Counted from the stretch's first letter, positions 7,627 through 17,004 are shown. The stretch is 64,000 bases of DNA from Pseudoxanthomonas broegbernensis (GCF_014202435.1 NZ_JACHGU010000003.1:434001-498000); one strand, 5' to 3'. Program-made: numbers and translations. Notes: generated from the letters alone by a model not told the origin.

Positions 7627-9744
7627 ATGCGCCATCGACGCCGCCACGCCCCTTCCGCCCCGCCGCGCGCGCTGCCCGACCCCGCCCTGCACGCACGGGT
7701 GCTGGCGGCCACGGCGGCCCTGCTCGCCTGGGCCACCGCACTGCCCGCCACCGCCGGGACCCTGGCCCGCGTCGCCTCGCCGGGCGGCGCGCTCAGCGTG
7801 ATCGTGGAATCGCAGCACGAGCACCGCCTGGCCTACCGGGTCGAGCGCAACGGCGAGCCGGTGATCGCACCCTCGCGGCTGGGCTTCCTGCTCGGCGACG
7901 GGCGCCTGGAGCGCAACCTGGAGCTGGTCGGCCAAACGCAGCGCAGCTTCGACGAGACCTGGGAGCAGCCCTGGGGCGAGCGCCGCCTCACCCGCAACCG
8001 CTACAACGAACTGCGCGCCCGCTTCGCCGAGAAGGCGCCGGCCGGGAAGGACGCCGGCCGCCGCTTCGACGTGGTGTTCCGGGTCTACGACGACGGCGTC
8101 GGCTTCCGCTACGAGTTTCCCGAGCAGCCGGCCATGGACGAGGTGCGCATCCGCGCCGAGCTGACCGAGTTCGCCCTCGCCGAGCCCGCCGGCACCGCCG
8201 CCTGGTGGATCCCCGCCTTCGAATGGAACCGCGAGGAATACCTCTACCGCCGCACCCCGCTGCGCGAGATCGGCACCGCGCAGACGCCGCTGACCCTGCG
8301 CACCGGGGAAGGCCTGCACGTGTCCATCCACGAGGCCGCGCTGGTCGACTATGCCGGCATGAACCTGGCCCGCGGCGACGGCGACGTGCTGCGTGCCGCG
8401 CTCACCCCCGGCGGCGATGGCCCGGCGGTGATCCGCGCCACGCCCTTCGCCACGCCCTGGCGCACGATCCAGGTCGGCGCGCGCGCCGGCGACCTGGCCG
8501 AGTCCAGCCTGATCCTCAACCTCAACGAACCCAACGCCATCGGCGACGTGAGCTGGTTCGTCCCGGCCAAGTACGTGGGCGTGTGGTGGTCGCTGCACCT
8601 GGAGACCGAAACCTGGGGCAGCGGCCCCCGGCACGGCGCCACCACCGCCAACACGAAGCGCTACATCGACTTCGCCGCCGCCAATGGCTTCCGCGGGGTG
8701 CTGGTGGAAGGCTGGAACCCGGGCTGGGACGGCGACTGGTTCGCCAACGGCTGGGGCTTCGACTTCACCCGCGCAATGCCCGACTTCGACCTGCGAGGCC
8801 TGGCGCGATACGCCGCCGGCAAGGGCGTGCACCTGATCGGCCACCACGAGACCGCCTGCGCGGTCAGCCACTACGAGCGCCAATTGCCGGCGGCGCTGGA
8901 CCTGTACGCGCGCAACGGCGTGGACGTGGTCAAGACCGGCTACGTCTGCGACGCCGGCGACATCCAGCGCCAGGACCGCGCCGGCGGCCCGGTCGTGCGC
9001 GAGTGGCACGAGGGCCACTGGATGAGCAACCACCACCTGCGCGTGGTCGAGCAGGCCGCCGCGCATCGCATCGCGATCAACGCGCACGAGCCGATCAAGG
9101 ACACCGGGCTGCGCCGCACCTGGCCGAACTGGGTCTCGCGCGAAGGCGCGCGCGGCATGGAGTTCGCCGCCTGGGCCGATCCGCCCAACCCGCCGGAGCA
9201 CGAGGCCACCCTGGTGTTCACCCGCATGCTGGCCGGGCCGATGGACTTCACTCCCGGCATCGTCAGCCTCCAGGGCCGCAACGGCCGGCCGCTGCGCAGC
9301 ACCCTGGCCAAGCAACTGGCGCTGTACGTGGTGCTGTACAGCCCGATCCAGATGGTCGCCGACCTGCCCGAGCACTATGCGCGGCAGCCCGAGGCGTTCC
9401 GGTTCATCCAGGACGTGGCGGTGGACTGGGAGGACAGCCGGGTACTGGCCGGCGAGGTGGGCCAGTACGCGGTGATCGCGCGCAAGGCGCGCGGCGACGG
9501 CGGGGAATGGTTCCTGGGCGGCGTGGGCGGCGGGCAGCCGCGCGCGCTGGAGGTGGACCTGGGCTTCCTCGACGCCGGCCGCCGCTACCGGGCGGAGATC
9601 TACCGCGACGGCGATGATGCGCACTGGGAACGGGCGCCCTTCGCCTTCGTCCGCCAGACCCGCGAGGTCTCGGCGGACGATGCGATGCCGCTGCGGATGG
9701 CCGCCGGCGGCGGCGTGGCGATCCGTTTCGTGCCGCTGCCGTAG
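7627..9744 (+). CDS. GH97 family alpha-glucosidase (SusB-like), exported
   Basis: 705 residues from this ATG. A GTG at 7615 that overlaps the pullulanase stop (GTGA) is an equally possible start and would add four residues. A signal peptide follows a basic N-terminus (hydrophobic about residues 23-40, ATA/TAG cleavage region). The protein shows the GH97 N-terminal beta-sandwich and (beta/alpha)8 barrel: VEGWNPGWDGDW, GHHET, NAHEPIKDTG and REGARGMEF. Glu488 and Glu512 are 24 residues apart, as are Glu508 and Glu532 of Bacteroides SusB, the catalytic pair of the inverting branch. It probably releases glucose from maltooligosaccharides in the periplasm. It forms an operon with the pullulanase. 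Confidence 0.88.
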   Translation: MRHRRRHAPSAPPRALPDPALHARVLAATAALLAWATALPATAGTLARVASPGGALSVIVESQHEHRLAYRVERNGEPVIAPSRLGFLLGDGRLERNLELVGQTQRSFDETWEQPWGERRLTRNRYNELRARFAEKAPAGKDAGRRFDVVFRVYDDGVGFRYEFPEQPAMDEVRIRAELTEFALAEPAGTAAWWIPAFEWNREEYLYRRTPLREIGTAQTPLTLRTGEGLHVSIHEAALVDYAGMNLARGDGDVLRAALTPGGDGPAVIRATPFATPWRTIQVGARAGDLAESSLILNLNEPNAIGDVSWFVPAKYVGVWWSLHLETETWGSGPRHGATTANTKRYIDFAAANGFRGVLVEGWNPGWDGDWFANGWGFDFTRAMPDFDLRGLARYAAGKGVHLIGHHETACAVSHYERQLPAALDLYARNGVDVVKTGYVCDAGDIQRQDRAGGPVVREWHEGHWMSNHHLRVVEQAAAHRIAINAHEPIKDTGLRRTWPNWVSREGARGMEFAAWADPPNPPEHEATLVFTRMLAGPMDFTPGIVSLQGRNGRPLRSTLAKQLALYVVLYSPIQMVADLPEHYARQPEAFRFIQDVAVDWEDSRVLAGEVGQYAVIARKARGDGGEWFLGGVGGGQPRALEVDLGFLDAGRRYRAEIYRDGDDAHWERAPFAFVRQTREVSADDAMPLRMAAGGGVAIRFVPLP

Positions 9745-9759
9745 CCGGCGCGCGCCGGC
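9744..9759. repeat. 16-bp perfect palindrome between convergent genes
   Basis: GCCGGCGCGCGCCGGC begins at the last base of the GH97 stop codon. It lies between the convergent GH97 and beta-propeller genes. It could fold as a hairpin in either transcript, but the following T-run is weak, so terminator function is uncertain. Confidence 0.35.
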
Positions 9760-9822
9760 GCCGTTGCTTCCCGCCGCCAGGAAGCGCGACGGGATGGCGC
9801 GCCCCCTGGCGAAGGATGCCGC

Positions 9823-11301
9823 CTACTCGGGCAGGTCGAAGCCCATCAGCCGGCCCTCGATGTCGGCGGCGACCAGGGTGTCGCCGCTGCGCGACACGTT
9901 CCCGGCGATGCCCCACTGGTGGCCGTGCCCTTCGGGCAGCGCCAGCCGCGCCAGCAGTGCGCCGCTGCGACGGTCAAGCACGGCCAGGCCGGCCTCGTGC
10001 CGCAGGAAGTACGGGGCTGCCGCCGCGGCGCCGACCACCACGCGCTCGCCCAGCACCAGCGGCGTGCCCCAGGTCTGGCCCAGCACGTCGGTGCGCCAGA
10101 GCACGCGGCCGCTGGCCGGGTCGATGGCGCTGACCCGGCGCATGTCCGACGAGCCGATGTAGAGCGTGCCGTCCGAAATCACCGGCGCCGAATCGATCCA
10201 GGACGTCCAGAAGTTCTGCCGCCATGCGCGCTGGCCGCTGGCCGCGTCGATGGCGTGCAGGTAGGCGTTGCGCCCGCTGGCGTAGACCTTGCCGTCGTGC
10301 ACCAGCAGGTCGGCGGCGGCCTGCCCGCCCAGCGCGTAGCGCCAGCGCTCCTGGCCGCTCGCCCGGTCCAGCGCATGCACGTCGCCCGATTCGAAGGCCA
10401 CGTACACGCTTCCCGGGTCCACGGCGACGGCATGGCGGATGCGGCCCTCGCCGGCAAAGCTCCAACGCGGCGCACCGGTGACGGCATCGACGGCGTGCAG
10501 CACGCCGTCGGCGCCGCCGGCATACACCACGCCATCGGCCAGCACCGGCCGTGGCGCTTCCCAATCCCAATCGAACACCGTCGGATGCGGCAGCACGCGC
10601 GGGCGGCGGCCATCGTCCAGCGCGTGGCGCCAGACCTCGCGCCCGTCCTTGCCATCCAGGCGATGCAGGTAGCCGCCGTCGCTGACCACGTACACCGCAT
10701 CGCCCTCGACCAGGGCCGCGCCGTACATCGGGAAGCCCAGGCCGACGGCCCAGACGATGCGCCCGTCGCTCGTGTCCACCGCATTCAACGTGCCGCCGGT
10801 GGTGCCGACATAGGCGATGCCCTCGCTCACCACCGGCGAGGCGAACACCAGGCCGCCCAGGCGGGTGCTCCAGCGCGGCCCCGGCAGTGCCGGAACCTGC
10901 TCCACCGGCGCGGCGACGGGCGCCGGGGCGCCGCGCTGCAGGCGTGCGTGCTCGTCCTCGCCCAGCAGCGTGCCGACCAGGTGGCCGTCCTCCAGGCGCA
11001 GCGCCATCGGGAGCGTCGGATGGACCAGGGCGCCGCCTTCGATGTGCGCGGCGCCCACGTGCATCCGGTCGAAATGGACGACCGGCAGGTCCAGGCGCAC
11101 GTCCAGGCCGCCCTTGCCGTCTTCCTGCAAGTCCACCCCGATGGCCACGCGTTCCCGCTCGCTGCCGACCTCGCCGCTCCAGTAGCCGGCGAAGGAACCC
11201 GCGTCCTGCGCTTGCGCGACGAGGAACGGGGCGGACGCAAGGGTCAGGGCGAGCACCGCGGATGCGGTGGCGGAACGAAGCATCACGAATTTCCGGGTCA
11301 T
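9823..11301 (-). CDS. Exported PQQ-type beta-propeller protein
   Basis: 492 residues. The start at 11301 was chosen because GGAGAG lies just upstream; a start at 11313 would put that site inside the gene. A signal peptide is clear (residues 3-30, cleavage near AQAQDAG). Residues about 33-150 form a small beta-rich domain of unknown role. After that come at least six propeller blades with the repeated pattern VVY(V/A)G..G.(L)HA(L/V)D..(S/T)G...W, as in PQQ_2/BamB-like repeats. No quinoprotein-dehydrogenase catalytic motif was recognised, so it may be a structural or binding protein rather than an enzyme. Its place inside an alpha-glucan locus suggests a glycan-related role, which is inference. 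It is divergent from the TonB receptor. Confidence 0.75.
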   Translation of the reverse strand: MTRKFVMLRSATASAVLALTLASAPFLVAQAQDAGSFAGYWSGEVGSERERVAIGVDLQEDGKGGLDVRLDLPVVHFDRMHVGAAHIEGGALVHPTLPMALRLEDGHLVGTLLGEDEHARLQRGAPAPVAAPVEQVPALPGPRWSTRLGGLVFASPVVSEGIAYVGTTGGTLNAVDTSDGRIVWAVGLGFPMYGAALVEGDAVYVVSDGGYLHRLDGKDGREVWRHALDDGRRPRVLPHPTVFDWDWEAPRPVLADGVVYAGGADGVLHAVDAVTGAPRWSFAGEGRIRHAVAVDPGSVYVAFESGDVHALDRASGQERWRYALGGQAAADLLVHDGKVYASGRNAYLHAIDAASGQRAWRQNFWTSWIDSAPVISDGTLYIGSSDMRRVSAIDPASGRVLWRTDVLGQTWGTPLVLGERVVVGAAAAAPYFLRHEAGLAVLDRRSGALLARLALPEGHGHQWGIAGNVSRSGDTLVAADIEGRLMGFDLPE

Positions 11302-11713
11302 TCGACTCTCCATGCATGCCGGTGCGGCGGACGGCCGCTCCGCGTCTCGGGGGAGACGAAGACTAAGGCATTCATTCCCACGCGCACAGGGGGCCATGCG
11401 ACGCGCGGCGGCCAGGCCGCGGCGCCGCCGGCGCATGCGTTACGCGGCCGCCAGCGGAATCCGGCAGGCAGCCGGGTCGATCGCGTGCGAAGGCGCGGCG
11501 GACACGCGCGGCGCGAAGTCGCCGGCTGCATGCCTCGCACGGGAAAAGCAGCGAAACGGCAATGAATACGTATGCAGGAAAGCGCACTGCGCACTTCGCG
11601 CCACTACCATCGTTTCGCGCTTCGGGGATCGCATCCCCCGCGCTCGAGAGCCGGGATACCGCCTTTGGCGAAAAACCCGACCTGCTGCATAAAACGTCCT
11701 TGGAGAGGGGAAC
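11302..11713. other. Divergent regulatory region between propeller gene and TonB receptor
   Basis: This 412-bp gene-free stretch is less GC-rich than its surroundings. It contains an inverted repeat CGTCTC-GGGG-GAGACG (11341-11356) in the probable propeller mRNA leader, the LacI-type operator (11563-11576), a TACCAT hexamer (11605-11610) and the receptor ribosome binding site GGAGAGGGG just before 11714. No small gene with convincing coding character was found. Confidence 0.6.
11563..11610 (+). promoter_or_regulatory. LacI-type operator plus TACCAT hexamer before the TonB receptor
   Basis: TGAATACGTATGCA (11563-11576) is identical to the site before the permease operon. Exactly 28 bases later comes TACCAT (11605-11610), about 104 bases before the receptor start. 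The shared sequence and fixed spacing suggest one regulator acting on both promoters. Confidence 0.7.
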
Positions 11714-14464
11714 ATGTCGAATCACAAACGCAACCTGCTGAGCGCTGCGCTGGCCTCGGCCATCGCGCTGGCCGCAACCGGCGCCGGCGCCCAGACCGCC
11801 GAACCGAACAACGAATCCAACGCCGAGACGGTGGACCTGGATACGGTGGTGGTCACCGGCATCCGCCGCGGCATCGAGAGCGCGATCTCGGTCAAGCGCG
11901 AGTCCAGCTCCATCGTCGAGTCGATCTCGGCCGAGGACATCGGCAAACTGCCGGACGTGAGCATCGGCGAGTCCATCGCGCGGCTGCCCGGCGTGGCCGC
12001 CCAGCGCGTGGCCGGCCGTGCCCAGGTGATCAGCGTGCGCGGCCTGTCGCCCGACTTCTCCACCACCCTGCTCAACGGCCGCGAGATGGTCTCCACCGGC
12101 GACAACCGCAGCGTGGAGTTCGACCAGTACCCGTCCGAGCTGGTCAGCGGCGTGACCGTGTACAAGACCCCCGATGCGGCGCTGGTCGGCCAGGGCCTGT
12201 CCGGCACCCTGGACATGCAGACCGCCCGCCCGCTCAACTTCGCCGACCGCGTGGTGGCCGTCAGCGGCCGCTACCAGCGCAATTCGCTGGGCTCGGCCGC
12301 CAACCAGGACGGCGACGGCAGCCGCTTCAACGTCAGCTACATCGACCAGAGCGCGGACCGGCGCTTCGGATTCTCGATCGGCTATTCGCATTCCGACTCG
12401 CCGATCCAGGAGAACCAGGTCGGCCTGTACGAGCCCTGGCAATCGCTCGGCGGCGACGACTGGCGCCCGGGCGTGTCCGCCGGCACCTGGTATTCGGACG
12501 GCATCAAGGCCCTGCGCCGCACCGGCAACATCAAGCGCGACGGGGCGATGGCGACCCTGCAGTTCCGCCCGTCCAACGCCTGGACCAGCACCCTGGACCT
12601 GTTCTACTCCAAGGCCGAGCAGGTGGACACCGCCAACCAGTTCGAGGTGCACCTGGGCGGCTACAACGGCGGCTACGACCCGGGCCTGGCGCTGACCGGC
12701 GTCACCAGCAACGCCAACGGCAGCTTCGACGGCGGCGTGGCGCACAACGTCTATCCGCTGGTGCGCGGCATGTACAACCACCGCGAGGACAGGATCAAGG
12801 CGGCCGGCTGGAACAACGAGTTCAACGCCGGCTCGGTGCGCATCGTCGCCGACGTGGGCTGGTCCAAGGCCGACCGCGACGAGCTGAGCCTGGAGAACAA
12901 CACCCAGATGGCGCCGATGCCGCAGCTCGACTCGGTGGCGCTGGACATCCGCGGCAACGGCTTCTCCACGCTCGCTCCGGGCCGCGACTATTCCGACCCG
13001 TCCAGCCTGTTCCTGACCAACACCATCTACGGCTCGGGCTACGGCAAGGTGCCGTCGATCTCCGACGAGCTGAAGACCTACCGCCTGTCCGCCGAGTTCC
13101 CGGCGCCGCAGGCGCTGTCGTGGCTGTCGGGCATCGACGCCGGAGTGAACCGCGCCGACCGCCACAAGAACAAGAGCCAGCCGGAAGGCAACATCCTGCT
13201 CGGTGCGCAGGGCGACGCCACCATCGGCCAGGAGTACCAGTACCGCCCCGTCGACCTGGGTTTCGCCGGCATCGGCTATATCCCGGCGTGGAACGTACCC
13301 GGCGCGGTGGCGCAGTACATGACCTTCGATCCGGTCGACGACCTGTCCTACCTGGTGCCCAAGGCCTGGACCCTGGACGAGAAGATCACCACCGGCTACA
13401 TCCGCGCCAGCATCGACACCCAGTGGGGCGCGCTGCCGGTCACCGGCAACATCGGCGTGCAGGTGCAGCGCGTGGACCAGTCCTCCGCGTCGCGCTACTG
13501 GGACAACACCAAGCCGGCCGGCCAGGAGGCGCTGCCGTTCTCCGACGGCAAGACCTACACCGACGTGCTGCCGAGCCTGAACCTGGCGCTGCGGCTCACC
13601 GACGACCAGACCCTGCGCTTCGGCCTGGCCAAGCAGGTCGCCCGCCCGCGCGTGGACCAGTTGCGCTCCTCGCTGGAGTTCGGCGTCAACGAGGCCGAAT
13701 GGGAAGTGGGGGGCTCGGGCGGCAACCCCAACCTGGACCCGTGGCGCGCCAATGCCTTCGACGTGTCCTGGGAGAAGTACTTCGGCACCCGCGCCTACGT
13801 CGCCGCCGCGTTCTTCTACAAGGACCTGGAAAGCTACATCTACACCGAAACCCGCGACGGCTACGACTTCAGCGCGCTGATGTCCGGCTACGTGCCGCCG
13901 GCGGGCGCCCCGCCGATCAGCCCGATCGGCAGGTTCACCCAGCCGGTCAACAACAAGGGCGGCTCGCTGCGCGGGCTGGAGCTGAGCGCTTCGCTGCCGC
14001 TGGACCTGTGGACCGAGGCGCTGCGCGGCTTCGGCATCGTCGCCAGCGCCACCTTCAACGACAGCGACATCAAGATCCGCGACCCGGAAAGCGCCTCCAG
14101 CGTGGGCGAGGACCCGATCAGCCTGCCGGGCCTGTCCGACCGCGTGTTCAACCTGACCGCCTACTACGAGCGCAACGGTTTCGAGGCCCGCGTCAGCCAG
14201 CGCCGGCGCTCGGACTTCATCGGCGAGATCGGCAACTTCGACGGCAACCGCACCCTGCGCTACGTGGTCGGCGAGAACATCACCGATGCCCAGGTCAGCT
14301 ACAGCTTCGGCGGCGGCGGCGCGCTGTCGGGCCTGACCGTCCTGCTGCAGGCCAGCAACCTGACCGACGAGTCCTACCGCACCTACGCCGGCACCAAGGA
14401 CCGTCCGCTCGAGCACATCGAGTGGGGCCGTACCTACCTGCTCGGCCTGAACTACCGCTTCTGA
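11714..14464 (+). CDS. TonB-dependent receptor for maltodextrins (MalA-like)
   Basis: 916 residues. A signal peptide (cleavage near GAGAQTA, about residue 27) is followed by a TonB-box-like DLDTVVVTG, a plug domain (IGKLPDVSIGESIARLPGV, RVAGRAQVISVRGL) and a long 22-strand-type barrel ending in the aromatic C-terminus LLGLNYRF. The plug style (ESISAEDIGKLPDV) is that of the large Caulobacter/Xanthomonas carbohydrate receptor group to which the maltodextrin transporter MalA belongs. It should carry maltooligosaccharides across the outer membrane using TonB energy. The ribosome binding site GGAGAGGGG is excellent, and the predicted LacI-type operator lies upstream. Substrate is inferred from the neighbouring alpha-glucan enzymes. 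Confidence 0.86.
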   Translation: MSNHKRNLLSAALASAIALAATGAGAQTAEPNNESNAETVDLDTVVVTGIRRGIESAISVKRESSSIVESISAEDIGKLPDVSIGESIARLPGVAAQRVAGRAQVISVRGLSPDFSTTLLNGREMVSTGDNRSVEFDQYPSELVSGVTVYKTPDAALVGQGLSGTLDMQTARPLNFADRVVAVSGRYQRNSLGSAANQDGDGSRFNVSYIDQSADRRFGFSIGYSHSDSPIQENQVGLYEPWQSLGGDDWRPGVSAGTWYSDGIKALRRTGNIKRDGAMATLQFRPSNAWTSTLDLFYSKAEQVDTANQFEVHLGGYNGGYDPGLALTGVTSNANGSFDGGVAHNVYPLVRGMYNHREDRIKAAGWNNEFNAGSVRIVADVGWSKADRDELSLENNTQMAPMPQLDSVALDIRGNGFSTLAPGRDYSDPSSLFLTNTIYGSGYGKVPSISDELKTYRLSAEFPAPQALSWLSGIDAGVNRADRHKNKSQPEGNILLGAQGDATIGQEYQYRPVDLGFAGIGYIPAWNVPGAVAQYMTFDPVDDLSYLVPKAWTLDEKITTGYIRASIDTQWGALPVTGNIGVQVQRVDQSSASRYWDNTKPAGQEALPFSDGKTYTDVLPSLNLALRLTDDQTLRFGLAKQVARPRVDQLRSSLEFGVNEAEWEVGGSGGNPNLDPWRANAFDVSWEKYFGTRAYVAAAFFYKDLESYIYTETRDGYDFSALMSGYVPPAGAPPISPIGRFTQPVNNKGGSLRGLELSASLPLDLWTEALRGFGIVASATFNDSDIKIRDPESASSVGEDPISLPGLSDRVFNLTAYYERNGFEARVSQRRRSDFIGEIGNFDGNRTLRYVVGENITDAQVSYSFGGGGALSGLTVLLQASNLTDESYRTYAGTKDRPLEHIEWGRTYLLGLNYRF

Positions 14465-14468
14465 CTTG

Positions 14469-14520
14469 GCGCGCCCTCCCCGCCGGACCTCCCCCCGGCG
14501 GGGAGGGCGCGCAATTTCTT
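14469..14520 (+). terminator. Rho-independent terminator after the TonB receptor
   Basis: A long GC stem begins 5 bases after the receptor stop. Its arms, about 17 bases each, read GCGCGCCCTCCCCGCCG and CGGCGGGGAGGGCGCGC, and AATTTCTTC follows. Either the downstream alpha-glucosidase is expressed by read-through or it has its own promoter. Confidence 0.75.
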
Positions 14521-14596
14521 CATGCCGATACTTGCAGCCGCACCCGGGACGTGACTCCCGCGGCGCGGTCCCGCCCGAACCCAAACGACCTTTCCC

Positions 14597-16210
14597 ATGT
14601 CCCGACCTTGCTGGTGGCGCGGCGCCGTCATCTACCAGATCTATCCGCGCAGCTTCCTGGACACCAACGGCGACGGCGTGGGCGACCTGCCCGGCATCGT
14701 CGACCGGCTGGACTACGTGGCCTCGCTGGGCGTGGACGCGATCTGGATCTCGCCGTTCTTCAAGTCGCCGATGGCCGACTTCGGCTACGACATCGCCGAC
14801 CAGCGCCAGGTCGACCCCCTGTTCGGCACCCTGGACGACTTCGACCGCCTGCTCGACAAGGCGCACCGGCTCGGCCTGAAGGTGATGATCGACCAGGTCT
14901 TCAGCCACACCTCCGACCAGCACGAGTGGTTCCGCGAAAGCCGCAGCAGCCGCGACAACCCCAAGGCGGACTGGTACGTGTGGGCCGACGCGCGCGAGGA
15001 CGGCACCCCGCCCAACAACTGGCTGTCGCTGTTCGGCGGCGTGGCCTGGCGCTGGGAACCGCGGCGGCGCCAGTATTACCTGCACAACTTCCTGTCCTCG
15101 CAGCCGGACCTGAACTTCCACAACCCGCAGGTGCGCCAGGCGACGCTGGACTACGTGAAGTTCTGGCTCGATCGCGGCGTGGACGGCTTCCGCCTGGACT
15201 CGATCAACTTCTGCTTCAACGACGCGCAACTGCGCGACAACCCGCCCAAGCCGGCGGACAAGCGCGTGGGCCGCGGCTTCAGCCCCGACAACCCCTATGC
15301 GTTCCAGTACCACTGGTACAACAACACCCGCCCGGAGAACATCGGCTTCCTGGAGGAACTGCGCGCGCTGGTGGACCGCTATCCGGGCGCGGTCACCCTG
15401 GGCGAGATCTCGTCCGAGGACTCGCTGGCCACCACCGCCGAGTACACCTCCGGCCGGCGCCTGCACATGGGCTACAGCTTCGAGCTGCTGGTGGACGACT
15501 TCAGCGCGGCCTACATCCGCGACACCGTCTCCCGCCTGGAAGAAGCCATGACCGAGGGCTGGCCGTGCTGGGCGGTGTCCAACCACGACGTGCGCCGCGC
15601 GGTGACCCGCTGGGGCGGCGGCGGCCCGTCCCCGCGGCTGGCGCGGATGCTGGCGGCGATGGTCTGCTCGCTGCGCGGCTCGGTGTGCGTCTACCAGGGC
15701 GAGGAACTGGGCCTGCCGGAAGCCGACGTGCCGTTCGAGGCGCTGCAAGACCCCTACGGCATCGCCTTCTGGCCCAATTTCAAGGGCCGCGACGGCTGCC
15801 GCACGCCGATGCCGTGGACCGACGCGGACGGCGCCGGCTTCAGCGCCGCCACGCCCTGGCTGCCGGTGCCCGAGGCGCACCGCCCGCTGGCGGCCCGGCG
15901 CCAGCACGCCGATCCGGGGTCCACGCTCAATGCCTTCCGCGCCTTCATGCGCTGGCGCCGCGAGCAACCGGCCCTGGTCCGGGGTTCCATCGCCTTCCTC
16001 GACACCGCCGAACCGGTGCTGGCCTTCGTCCGCGAGCACCAGGGGCAGCGCATGCTCGCCGCGTTCAACCTGTCCGACGCCGCGGCCTCGCTGCCGCTGC
16101 CTTCCGGCGGCTGGACGCTCGCCCAGGGGCATGGCCTGGCATCGGCGTCCATCGACGGGGGCGTCGCCAGCCTCCCGGCGTACGGGGTGCTGTTCGCCCG
16201 CGCGGACTGA
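14597..16210 (+). CDS. Alpha-glucosidase, GH13_23 (XgtA-like)
   Basis: 537 residues with no signal peptide, so probably cytoplasmic. The opening WWRGAVIYQIYPRSFLDTNGDGVGDL is typical of oligo-1,6-glucosidase/alpha-glucosidase GH13 enzymes. Catalytic residues fall at Asp201 (GFRLDS), Glu270 (LGEISSED) and Asp331 (SNHDVRR). These are the positions reported for the transglucosylating alpha-glucosidase XgtA of Xanthomonas campestris, whose length is also nearly the same. It should hydrolyse imported maltose and maltooligosaccharides from the non-reducing end. It follows the TonB receptor by about 130 bp with a terminator between them, and no strong ribosome binding site is visible. Confidence 0.88.
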   Translation: MSRPCWWRGAVIYQIYPRSFLDTNGDGVGDLPGIVDRLDYVASLGVDAIWISPFFKSPMADFGYDIADQRQVDPLFGTLDDFDRLLDKAHRLGLKVMIDQVFSHTSDQHEWFRESRSSRDNPKADWYVWADAREDGTPPNNWLSLFGGVAWRWEPRRRQYYLHNFLSSQPDLNFHNPQVRQATLDYVKFWLDRGVDGFRLDSINFCFNDAQLRDNPPKPADKRVGRGFSPDNPYAFQYHWYNNTRPENIGFLEELRALVDRYPGAVTLGEISSEDSLATTAEYTSGRRLHMGYSFELLVDDFSAAYIRDTVSRLEEAMTEGWPCWAVSNHDVRRAVTRWGGGGPSPRLARMLAAMVCSLRGSVCVYQGEELGLPEADVPFEALQDPYGIAFWPNFKGRDGCRTPMPWTDADGAGFSAATPWLPVPEAHRPLAARRQHADPGSTLNAFRAFMRWRREQPALVRGSIAFLDTAEPVLAFVREHQGQRMLAAFNLSDAAASLPLPSGGWTLAQGHGLASASIDGGVASLPAYGVLFARAD

Positions 16211-16315
16211 ACCGGGCGCGGCCGCCGGCGGCCGCCGGTCTCCCCCCGGATCGTGCCGACGACCGCCCCGGGCGCCCCGGACCCGCGTTTCATGCGGTTT
16301 TCATCGATTTTCCTC

Positions 16316-16344
16316 TTGGCGTCGGCCCGCGCATGGCCTACATT
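16316..16344 (+). promoter_or_regulatory. Sigma-70-type promoter of the HU-like gene
   Basis: TTGGCG (16316-16321), a 17-base spacer and TACATT (16339-16344) lie about 58 bases before the HU-like start codon. Confidence 0.55.
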
Positions 16345-16401
16345 CGCGTTGCCGACGTCGTCGGTCACCTACACCATCCAACCGAACGGAACAGGAAAGT
16401 T

Positions 16402-16815
16402 ATGGCGAAGACCACCAAGAAGCCGGCCGCCAAGAAGGCCGCGCCGAAAGCGGCAAAGAAGGCCGCAGTGAAGAAGGCCGCCGCGCCGAAGAAGGCCGCC
16501 CCGATCCTCAAGGAAGTGCTGGGCAAGTCCGCCCTGATCAAGCATCTGGCCGAGACCAGCGGCGTGGTCGCCAAGGACGTCAAGGCCGTGCTGGCCGCGG
16601 TCGAGGACAGCGTCTCCGGCGCGATCAGCAAGAAGGGCGCGGGCAGCTTCACCCTGCCGGGCCTGTTCAAGGTCACCTCGGTGAAGGTGCCGGCCAAGCC
16701 CAAGCGCAAGGGCATCAACCCGTTCACCAAGGAAGAGCAGTGGTTCGCCGCCAAGCCGGCCTCGGTGAAGGTGAAGGTGCGTCCGCTGAAGAAGCTCAAG
16801 GATGCCGCTTCCTGA
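16402..16815 (+). CDS. HU-family DNA-binding protein with Lys/Ala-rich N-terminal tail
   Basis: 137 residues. Residues 1-34 are a basic low-complexity tail made of KKAA, KKPA and KKAAP units, like histone H1 tails. Residues about 40-135 match an HU/IHF-like fold (KSALIKHLAETSGVVAKDVKAVL, GSFTLPGLFKVTSVKVPAKPKRKG). It probably binds DNA non-specifically and compacts the nucleoid. The HU part is of the divergent type found in xanthomonads rather than canonical HupB. It has its own TTGGCG-17-TACATT promoter, an AGGAAAG ribosome binding site and a strong terminator at 16841-16871, so it is a monocistronic unit. Confidence 0.85.
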   Translation: MAKTTKKPAAKKAAPKAAKKAAVKKAAAPKKAAPILKEVLGKSALIKHLAETSGVVAKDVKAVLAAVEDSVSGAISKKGAGSFTLPGLFKVTSVKVPAKPKRKGINPFTKEEQWFAAKPASVKVKVRPLKKLKDAAS

Positions 16816-16840
16816 TCCATGCTTCGCATCGGTTACCGGC

Positions 16841-16871
16841 GGGGCGGCAGCGATGCCGCCCCGTTTCTTTT
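16841..16871 (+). terminator. Rho-independent terminator of the HU-like gene
   Basis: GGGGCGGCA and TGCCGCCCC pair around a GCGA loop (16841-16862) and are followed by GTTTCTTTT. Confidence 0.85.
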
Positions 16872-17004
16872 GGGAATTCCCTTTTCCCTGAAGAGTTCCG
16901 CCGCCGATCCGGCCCCGGTGGAACAGATCATCATGGCCCGGCGCCTCGTCCGCGCGCGCGCGGCACCCTATCTTGGAACCCGGCCCCACCTGCGGATCCA
17001 TGCC

